This document shows, piece by piece, positions 1 through 6,900 of a stretch of DNA of 13,975 nucleotides (position 1 is its first letter; each line of letters begins with the position of its first letter). Position numbers and translations under genes: made by a program. Source of the stretch: Candidatus Omnitrophota bacterium. Lineage in GTDB: Bacteria > Verrucomicrobiota > Verrucomicrobiia > Limisphaerales > UBA1319. The stretch covers positions 1,079 through 15,053 of the forward strand of contig JAMCZD010000102.1 in NCBI GenBank assembly GCA_023473405.1, given 5' to 3'. Under the pieces are notes generated by a model. The model did not search any database and was not told the DNA's origin. It saw nothing but the letters and a program-made list of their open reading frames with translations.

Positions 1-294
1 CGGCATTCGCGTCCGGGCGCCATTGCCAAATTGGCGCGCGTCGCTGAATTGCTCGGTCATCCGGAATCCGCACGCGCTGAAACCAAGGCAGATGCGGCAA
101 TCGCCGCAATCGAGAGTTTCATCGCCGCGCTAGGCCTGGCCCAGAGGCCGGTCGACTATGGCGTGCCCCCGTCCGACTTCCCCGATATCGCCCGCGAAGT
201 AGCCTCGGTTTTCCGGGCCAGAATCGAGGCGGACCCGGTTCCGACGGACGCAGCGGGATTGGTCCGCATCCTCGAACAAACGCTGCCGGATTAA
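1..294 (+). CDS. Iron-containing alcohol dehydrogenase family, C-terminal end (5' truncated)
   Basis: The frame is open from base 1 to a TAA at 292-294, giving the last 97 residues of a longer protein. The segment fits the all-helical C-terminal domain of group III (Fe-dependent) alcohol dehydrogenases. It has a KLARVAELLG helix, an acidic/alanine helix (ADAAIAAIESFIAALGL), a short loop ending in YGVPPSDFPDIA, and a final segment where ADPVPTDAAGLVRIL takes the place of the usual NPRP...dil motif. The NAD-binding domain and metal-ligand histidines lie upstream of the window, so substrate class (alcohol, maleylacetate, phosphonoacetaldehyde and others) cannot be decided. A TTG at 31 could be read as a start, but the family match begins before it, so this is a truncated end and not a small gene. 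It converges on the porin gene. Confidence 0.6.
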   Translation, partial: RHSRPGAIAKLARVAELLGHPESARAETKADAAIAAIESFIAALGLAQRPVDYGVPPSDFPDIAREVASVFRARIEADPVPTDAAGLVRILEQTLPD

Positions 295-301
295 TTCGAT
301 C

Positions 302-471
302 GCATTGAGGATTGAAGATTGGTCATCTGTAATCGAGTTCAGAGTGATCGCGCACTTGCTAGTGTGGTGTCCAGGAAACAGCGTTACATTTCCGGGACAC
401 CACATTAGGTCTAGGTCTGGCCCTGCCTGTCGCTTGCTTTCAACGACCAATAACCAGTTCTCATTTTGCGC
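302..471. repeat. Dispersed intergenic repeat, copy A (degenerate, carries an insert)
   Basis: This stretch is homologous to 12254-12382. Bases 304-342 match 12260-12298 at 37 of 39 positions. After an extra segment of about 50 bp, bases from about 411 to 462 match the right half of the other copy at roughly 80%. The right terminal inverted repeat is shortened here (TCTCATTTTGCGC against the full TCAATCCTCAATTTGC in copy B). It fills the space between the convergent 3' ends of the alcohol dehydrogenase and the porin, and its right edge lies against the porin stop codon. It encodes nothing recognisable and resembles a small non-autonomous element (MITE-like). The alignment was made by eye. Confidence 0.75.
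360..407. repeat. 48-bp imperfect palindrome nested in repeat copy A
   Basis: The left arm at 360-378 and the right arm at 389-407 are 19 nt each and complementary at 17 positions, around a 10-nt loop (379-388). The core is GTGGTGTCC ... GGACACCAC with a GGAAA/TTTCC inner step. Copy B of the surrounding repeat lacks this block, so it is most simply an insertion. The shape is that of a REP-like element or a pair of short transposon ends. Because it lies between two convergent genes, it could also act as a bidirectional transcript end, but there is no clean T-tract. Confidence 0.7.
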
Positions 472-472
472 T

Positions 473-1792
473 CTAAAACGAAATGCGCGTGCGCAAGCCC
501 AGCACGATGGCATCGCCATGCGCTGCTGAACCACCCGGGTGGCGGACCCATTGTAAGTCTGGCTGGAGAGTCCACCACGGCTTCAGCTTCATATGGTAGG
601 TGATCTCGGCCGCCAACTCGTAATCAGGAAGAAACCTCGCGCCTTCGTCCCGCGCTGCCTGGCGGACTTCTTCCGACGGGCGCACAAAGGCGACGCCAAT
701 GGCTGACTGGTCTTCCGGCCGTCCGGGGATCAAGCCGAGGCCGTGTATTCCGGCATCAAAGGCGAAAAGGAATTGGCTGTAATCCTCGGGGCTGATACCG
801 CTTCGGAAGAAGAGCCCGATTCCTTGGTCGAGCGCTTCCGTCGCTCCCGCCTTGCGCCAGACAAGCTGCCTGGCCGCAACGTATGGACCATACAACAGGC
901 TGCGTGCGCGCGCCGGATTAATCGGATCGGGGAAGTCCGCCGTGTTCATCCAGGCGCCCATTTTGTAGGTGCCGGGCAGTCCCTGGGCATCTTTATCCTG
1001 ATTAAGTCGCAAACCGGCTTCGGTAATGGCAAAGGCGCCATTGCGGCCGCTCAATTCCCAGCGCACGCCATGAGTATTCTGATCGGGACGCCCGGTATCG
1101 CCAACATAAACGCCCGTTTGCACGTACCAGGCGTTGCTTGATTCCACCCGGAGCCGCGTGCCAGGCGATCCGCGGGGGTAGGCCGGGCCGGTGTTCGGAG
1201 TGTTGCCGGAGATGAAGGCCGGCCAACCGAAGGAGCTGTTAATCAGCACGTTGCCATAGCCGGTTCCCGCGAATTCGGAGTCCGCGACCAACTGGCCAAG
1301 GCGAACGGAGAGGCGATCGTCCAGGAAGTTCTGCTCGAACCACAACTCATAAAGCGCCGCGCTGTCGTAGGCGCTAATGTTGCTCACGCCTTGGAGATCG
1401 CCGACGAGTTCGCTGGATGGGCCTTCGCCGTGGGGGTAGATACCGGAGGCTCGAGCCCGTCCGCCCCGCCACCAGACCGTGAGACGCTCTAGATCGAGGT
1501 CAAGACTGACTTTGGCCAACCCTTGATACACGGCGCCGGCCTTCAAACCACCGGCCAGATTCGCCATCCCTTCGCCAATGTAACCGCCGCCGAGGTAGAT
1601 CCCTCGATCGGCAAGTCGGCTACGTAATACTTCAATATAGGACGGGAATAGACTCATCCGCGCAGGCACCCAAGTGACGGGCTCACGAGAAGAAACCGCA
1701 CCGGCATCGCGCGCGGGTTCTTGCGCGGGAAGGTAAGCGGCGAACCATAGCCATGCGACAACGGCCCCAACTGAAGTCCAATACGCGTTCAT
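473..1792 (-). CDS. OprB-family carbohydrate-selective porin
   Basis: The product is a 439-residue outer-membrane beta-barrel protein expected to let sugars or related solutes cross the outer membrane. The N-terminus has a signal peptide (residues 1 to about 23, hydrophobic VGAVVAWLWFAAYLPAQ). The OprB features follow in order: a first strand region with YLGGGYIGEG (67-75), the conserved block ELWFEQNFLDDRLSVRLGQ (149-167), NSSFGWPAF (185-193), and the closing block WWTLQPDLQWVRHPGG (406-421) followed by DAIVLGLRTRISF. It ends in phenylalanine, as outer-membrane barrels do. Length is usual for the family. The ATG at 1792 was chosen because it precedes the signal peptide; no clear Shine-Dalgarno is visible. 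It is in the same orientation as two other exported-protein genes upstream, but a likely terminator at 1861-1885 suggests separate transcription. The substrate is not predictable. Confidence 0.85.
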   Translation of the reverse strand: MNAYWTSVGAVVAWLWFAAYLPAQEPARDAGAVSSREPVTWVPARMSLFPSYIEVLRSRLADRGIYLGGGYIGEGMANLAGGLKAGAVYQGLAKVSLDLDLERLTVWWRGGRARASGIYPHGEGPSSELVGDLQGVSNISAYDSAALYELWFEQNFLDDRLSVRLGQLVADSEFAGTGYGNVLINSSFGWPAFISGNTPNTGPAYPRGSPGTRLRVESSNAWYVQTGVYVGDTGRPDQNTHGVRWELSGRNGAFAITEAGLRLNQDKDAQGLPGTYKMGAWMNTADFPDPINPARARSLLYGPYVAARQLVWRKAGATEALDQGIGLFFRSGISPEDYSQFLFAFDAGIHGLGLIPGRPEDQSAIGVAFVRPSEEVRQAARDEGARFLPDYELAAEITYHMKLKPWWTLQPDLQWVRHPGGSAAHGDAIVLGLRTRISF

Positions 1793-1860
1793 TACCCGGC
1801 AGCGTCAAACCTCAGTCCTTGGCTAGGCCATGTCAACTGCGCATCGCGGCCAAGAGAAAT

Positions 1861-1885
1861 CAGGGACGCGTGGAAAGCGCCCCTG
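1861..1885 (-). terminator. Probable rho-independent terminator of the P-domain gene
   Basis: Read on the minus strand, a 9-bp stem (CAGGGGCGC with GCGTCCCTG, one G-U pair) closes a 7-nt loop and is followed by ATTTCTCTT. It lies 35 nt past the stop codon of the P-domain gene and before the porin start. The T-tract is imperfect, so strength is uncertain. Confidence 0.45.
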
Positions 1886-1920
1886 CCAAACTAACGGTAT
1901 CTACCTGGAACGATCAATGT

Positions 1921-3645
1921 CTACCGGGCATCTGCCGCTTCCGACGGGGCGGCAACCTGGACCACCCGATAAAACCGGAAGCGGAAACGGCCGGCCTTGG
2001 TATCGGCAAAGCTGGTATTTTCATGGACGGACGTTACGACACCAATTGTCGACCAATGGGAACTATCGGTCGAGGCTTGTATGGCGTATCTTTGTCCAAT
2101 CTTGCCGTTGAAGTGAAACTCGAATTGCTGTGGTCCGGCGGAGGGGGCGGCTTCGAGTATAACCGGGTGGTTGATAATAAGGGCCGAGGCCGTCGTCTCG
2201 GAAAGCCGCGCCATCCGGTCTGTCGCTGAATTTCCTAGACCGTGCTCTGATTGCACTGCAACCCGCGGCAGATCCATTGTGGTGATCGACACGCTCCATC
2301 CGCCTCGAATAACGCCATCGTCCCAGTAGCCGTCATCGACCACATAAAGGGACCATGTCCCGTTGGGGTCTGTGCCGTTAAATTCAAACAACCCCGCGCC
2401 ATAAGGTCCCGGCGGCGCAGGAGCGGGAAAGAATTTGCTGGCAAGAATATCGGTAGGCTTATAGGTGCCGGACGAAATGGGCCTGTCCGTTGGCAAGGAT
2501 TGTTCCGCATCGTCATCCAAGGTGAGAGTGACGTTGCTTATCTCGTTGCCTGCACCCACGTTGGCCAGCAGCACGACGCCTTGCCCGGCAGGCCCGACCA
2601 GGAGCGCGCCGACGTCGTGCGGCCAGGCATGACTAAAGCCGTTCAGCGTCACCGTTACTTTGCTGATGATTCCATTCACACCCGAGACCGCGGCAGTTGA
2701 AGGATAAGGAGTAGCAGAAGTGAAATCATTGATGGCGACGGTTTCCGGGTTGGCAAAGGTGGGCGCGGCAACGGGCACGGTGGTAAGGTGCATGCTCCAT
2801 CCGTCTGCAATCACACCCCCGTCCATAATGGCGTCATCAACCACGTAGAGCGACCATACCCCGTTGGGATTCGTCCCTACGAATTCAGCCAGCGTCGTGC
2901 CATAAGGACCGGGCGGTGCTGGAACCGGATAATACTTGCCGACTTCGTTACTTGGCTTATAGGCGCCGGTTAGAAGGGGGCCCATCGCAGGCACAAAATC
3001 GGAGGCAGCATCATCAAAGGTCAAGGTGGCATTATCCACTTCGTCGCCTCCGCCCACATTGGCAAAAAGCTCGACCGTTTGACCCTCGGGCCCCGCCAAC
3101 AATACGCCCACATCGCGCGGCCAGCCGTGATGAAAATTGTTCAAAGTCACCGTCAATTTGCCGATAGTCCCGGCCAGACCGGAGACCAGGACCGTTGACG
3201 GATATGGAGTAGCCGCGCTGAAGTCGTTGATGGTAATAGAGTTCGGGCAACTGAATGTCAGTGCTGGGGCAGGCACGTCATAACTCACCTCGTTCGAGAA
3301 ATCACTTTCCAGTCCGCTGGAATTATAAGCGGTGACTGCGAAATAATAGGTTGCCCTTTCCACCAAATTGGAAATCGTTGCCGAAGTGATGTTTCCAACG
3401 TCCACGGTCTGGGTGTATTGCCGAGATTGAGCGCCGTAATGAACCATGTAACCGGCAATGTCCGCCTCGTCATTTGCATCCCATGCCAGGGACACCTTTT
3501 GCGTTCCCAAAGCGGATGCACCAAACAAAACGAACGTCAACCAAACCGCCAGCGCGTGCAGGACAGTTGCCTTTATCCCACTTGTTTGCCGGATTCCTTT
3601 ACGGCGGAAGCTCCTCAGGCTTGATGAACTACGGTTTAACTTCAC
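1921..3645 (-). CDS. Secreted protein with Fn3 and two proprotein-convertase P-domains
   Basis: The product is a 574-residue protein. A basic N-region and hydrophobic stretch (about 24-46, ending FGASALG) form a signal peptide. A fibronectin type III domain follows (about 48-124, with TQKVSLAWDAN and YYFAVTAYNSSGLES). Next come two tandem P-domain (P/Homo B) beta-sandwiches at about 131-288 and 297-456. Both carry the same landmarks: INDFs.ATPYPST, WP.DVGaLL.GP.GQ, LTfDD, YyP.PAPPGPYG and NPNG.WSLYVVDD...DGGVI..GW. The C-terminal domain (about 505-563) has GQRYAIQASTDSSHW and ends RFYRVVQV; a similar end occurs in the neighbouring LTD protein. No protease or other catalytic domain is present, so this is probably an adhesive or structural exoprotein. 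The GTG start at 3645 is supported by AAGGAAGG 7 nt upstream. Confidence 0.82.
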   Translation of the reverse strand: MKLNRSSSSLRSFRRKGIRQTSGIKATVLHALAVWLTFVLFGASALGTQKVSLAWDANDEADIAGYMVHYGAQSRQYTQTVDVGNITSATISNLVERATYYFAVTAYNSSGLESDFSNEVSYDVPAPALTFSCPNSITINDFSAATPYPSTVLVSGLAGTIGKLTVTLNNFHHGWPRDVGVLLAGPEGQTVELFANVGGGDEVDNATLTFDDAASDFVPAMGPLLTGAYKPSNEVGKYYPVPAPPGPYGTTLAEFVGTNPNGVWSLYVVDDAIMDGGVIADGWSMHLTTVPVAAPTFANPETVAINDFTSATPYPSTAAVSGVNGIISKVTVTLNGFSHAWPHDVGALLVGPAGQGVVLLANVGAGNEISNVTLTLDDDAEQSLPTDRPISSGTYKPTDILASKFFPAPAPPGPYGAGLFEFNGTDPNGTWSLYVVDDGYWDDGVIRGGWSVSITTMDLPRVAVQSEHGLGNSATDRMARLSETTASALIINHPVILEAAPSAGPQQFEFHFNGKIGQRYAIQASTDSSHWSTIGVVTSVHENTSFADTKAGRFRFRFYRVVQVAAPSEAADAR

Positions 3646-3652
3646 TCGGACA

Positions 3653-3660
3653 CCTTCCTT
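3653..3660 (-). promoter_or_regulatory. Ribosome binding site that fixes the GTG start of the P-domain gene
   Basis: On the minus strand AAGGAAGG ends 7 nt before the GTG at 3645. It is one of the few clear Shine-Dalgarno sequences in the window and supports the GTG over later in-frame starts. Confidence 0.6.
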
Positions 3661-3688
3661 AATTCAGTATGGAGTGTCAAGCCCCAAA

Positions 3689-3967
3689 GGCAATCCCCGC
3701 TTGCACCGGCGCCCCCTGACAATTCGCGAGTCCATCGAACGCGAACAAAGCTGGTTGGACCAACCTTGTGCGCGGCTAATCTACCCGGCGGATCAGCATT
3801 GGGCAATTTTTCAGAAATTACTCTGCACGGGAAGCGCCACCGGCAACCTGGTCTCCGACGGCCATCCGGCGGCGTTGGCGGTGGAATATCATTGCGTGCT
3901 GCGATCTACCGACTTGGATTTCGCGCGGTTTCGGGGTTTGAAATGGAACAATCCGATTGTCGTTTGA
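3689..3967 (+). pseudogene. Truncated VapC-type PIN-domain toxin remnant
   Basis: The plus-strand frame ending at the TGA 3965-3967 reads as the C-terminal two-thirds of a PIN-domain ribonuclease of the VapC kind. It has NPRLHRRPLT, then REQSWLDQP, HWAIFQKLL, TGNLVSDGHPAALAVEY and STDLDFARFRGLKWNNP. The family's third and fourth acidic positions are kept (D of LVSDGH, D of STDLDF). The first catalytic Asp near the N-terminus (usual MILVDAN-like start) and the following Glu are absent. Upstream, the frame continues into unrelated antisense sequence of the P-domain gene, with no start or ribosome site. No antitoxin gene adjoins it. It is therefore read as a decayed toxin relic. The P-domain gene promoter, on the opposite strand, probably lies inside it. 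Confidence 0.65.
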
Positions 3968-3983
3968 GCCCCAGACCGGTCTG

Positions 3984-6900
3984 CTATGGCATGAGGAGGA
4001 CCCGGTAGAATCGTTGGACCGGACCGGAAGGTGCCTGGTCAGTAAGAGCCGCTTTATCGCTGGTTGCGATGAACTCGGCCAGTTTCTGCCAGGCGGGCGC
4101 GTCCAGGCTGTCTTTGAACTCGACCCGGTAAGTCCGCCCGGCGATAGTCTGCCAGGAGAACTCAACGGGGCCATTCGGCGAGGCGGCAAGGTCCGTCAAT
4201 CGCAGAGCCGTTACCGGGCTGTTGGGACCGGCGGGAGTGGGAACATCCAACTCGACCGCCGAAGCCGGATTCCCATCGGGCAAACGGCCCAACGATACAT
4301 TATCGGGCGCAACCTTGCCGTTCAGGTAGTCCACAACTGCGGGCGAGCCGTTTTGCAGGCGTGAAAGCGCGAGCGTAAAGGGCGCACCGTTCGTTGAGGG
4401 AAGGCGGAAGTTGGCATGAGGCTCAGCGTCCGTAGTCTCCTTCGGTTCGGCGTCGGCAAAGACAACCAGGAATCCGTTGGCCGGAATTTGGAGGCCCGGG
4501 GGAAATCCCCATTTAGTCAGGTTAGAGTAATCGTCGCTAAGGTATAATCCGCTCAAGCTGACGGGGCTCGCCCCGGTATTGATCAACTCGATCCAAGGGT
4601 CGAGATCGCCGGCGGCATCAGGCAGGACGCCGTTATTACGAGCCAGAACTTCGTTGATGCGGAGAGTTGGAAACGCCGGGAGCGGCGAAGCCACGCTGTT
4701 GGGGGCGCCGGGGGTAAGGGAGGCGATGTTGCCGCCTTCGAGGTCGAGACTCATGCCAAACACGACATCCGAGCTGGTTGACGCAGTTTGATGCACCTCG
4801 ACAGCAACCACGTTTTCGCCGCCAACCAGCCAATCGGCGGGCAAAGTCACCGGGCCTTCGACGACCGCATCCGTTACGGCCCGATTGGCCAAGGTATCGT
4901 AAGCGGGATCGCCATCGGCCATGCCGAGCCGATACAGCTCATGTCCATTAAGCCAAACAACCATTCCGTCATCCAAAACCGACGAAAGCTGGAGCGAAGC
5001 GCCTGCGGGGACAATCGGAAGAGCAAAGCGGGTGCGGAAGTAGTAAGTAAGCTGGCCAAGGGTGAGTTCCGTGTTCTTGGGGGCGGGAAGGCCGGCATCT
5101 TCATAGTAGAACAAGGCGCGTCCCTGGGGCCAGGCCGAATCCTCGAATTCGGCTTGCCGCCATGAGGAATCAGGCAGGGGGCCTTCCTGGTAATAGCGCC
5201 AGAAGTTGGTCATGACGATCAATTGACGCGGCCCGGTGTAGGCCATGGCGGCGGACCAATTCCCGGGCCGATTGTTGTCTTGGGCGGCGTCAATGAGCTG
5301 CAACGATACTCCACCGCTATCCGCTTCGGCCGGCCACGGGTCCCTGTTGCCAAAGGTCACCGAGTCAAGCAGCGCGTAGGAATTGCCATTGCCCGCCGGG
5401 CGGATTAATTGAAGCGTATCGGGCGGAGCAAGCGAACCCGTCCATGGCCCAACTACGGGCAGATTGGTGCCGTGGGCAGCCTTGAATACTTCGGGATTCC
5501 CGGCTACGCATAAGAAACTGCGCGGGGCAACGAGGGCGCCGGCCGGGAAGGTGAAATCAAGGTTCGAGGAAGCCAACTCCAACCCGGATAAATCGAGGGG
5601 CATGCTGGATGATGTATTGAAAAGCTCGATGAACTCGGCGTTGGCGGTATTGGGGTGGTACATGATTTCGTTAATTACAACGTGCCACTGCGGAGAGACA
5701 ACCACGGTAAAGGTTCCCGCGCCGCTCAGGTTCCCCGGGCCGTTATCGGTCACACGCACCGTGATTTGATTGGTGCCGGCGCCATGGTTAGGATCGATCG
5801 TCCAGGTGAATCGGCCGAGAACGGGATCAATAGCAGCGCCCCTGGGGGCGCCGGGATCGAGAGAAAAGGTGAGCCGTTGGGCGGGCAGATCATTGTCGCC
5901 GGCCAAGGCACTAAACGCGACCGTCTGGCCTGCCGTGGCGGTGAAGTCGGGAATAGCCATGAGCGCGGGCGGTTGGTTCAGCTCATTGACCATGACGCTG
6001 AAGGTGGTGGTGGCACTTGGGTTTGGTTCGGCAGTCTCGGTGGCGCGAACGACAAAGAGCGCATTAGTTGGACCTTGCGCCTCGGCAGGTGTCCAGGTAA
6101 TCACGCCATTGGTTGGGTTGATCAGGGCGCCGTCCGGGGCACTATCCAGACTATAACGAATGGGGCTGGGCGGAGTATCGGTGTCCACGGCATGAGCGGC
6201 GAGTTCGAGGGTAGTCAACTCATCTATACTCTGGGCCGGGATCGGATCGAGCACGGGCGCATTGTTCGTCTCATTGACGGTTATGTTGAAAACGTTCGTG
6301 TCACTCAACGGCGGCACCCCGTCATCGGTAACCTGAATCGAGATTTGGTATTGGCCCGGCCCCTGATCCTCGGAAGGAGTCCAGGTCAAAACACCGGTGG
6401 CAGGATCGACTACGGCGCCTTCAGAAGCGGACGGCCCAAGGGCAAACGACAATCGATTGGTTGGCCGATCTGGATCGGCAGCCGAAAAGACGTAAGTAAA
6501 TTGGGTTCCTTCGGCGATAGTCTGCTCGGGGACCGAAGTTAGAATCGGCGCCTGGTTGACCTCCGTAACATTGACCTTGACGCTGGTAGTGGCGCTGCGG
6601 GGAGGAGTGCCGCTGTCCGTCACCTGGACATCGAAGCTGTAAATGCCCGGGCCTTGCTCTTCGGTCGGGGTCCAGTTGAATTCACCGGTGGCGGCATCGA
6701 TGACGGCGCCGTTGGGGGCGTCGGAGCCAAGGCTGAAGGTGAGCGTTTGCTCGGGATTGGCATCGGTGGCGCCGGCGGTGAAACTCAGCGGCGTTTGTTC
6801 GGCAACGGTCTGGTCGGGGATGGAGACCAAGACGGGCGGACGGTTGCCGCCTGCAAGCACGTTGGTCGCCCCCGGTGTGGGTGTTTCCAAGGGTATCAGC

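Noticed and set aside
302..471. The repeats as CRISPR or toxin-antitoxin RNA
   Set aside because: There are only two distant copies with no regular spacers, no cas genes and no promoter-like organisation.
130..534. Minus-strand frame across the repeat and alcohol dehydrogenase end
   Set aside because: Its middle part repeats in another minus-strand frame near 12241-12307 only because both cross the dispersed repeat; it has no signal of its own.
1818..1840. TTGACA on the minus strand upstream of the porin as a promoter -35
   Set aside because: No acceptable -10 box lies 16-18 nt downstream.
3972..3983. 12-bp perfect palindrome CAGACCGGTCTG between the PIN remnant and the LTD stop
   Set aside because: It has no loop or T-tract, so it is not a good terminator, and a single 12-bp palindrome in GC-rich DNA can arise by chance.
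5655..6542. 295-codon plus-strand frame inside the LTD gene
   Set aside because: It is antisense to the Ig-like repeats, resembles no known family, and arises from the GC-rich repeated coding sequence on the other strand.
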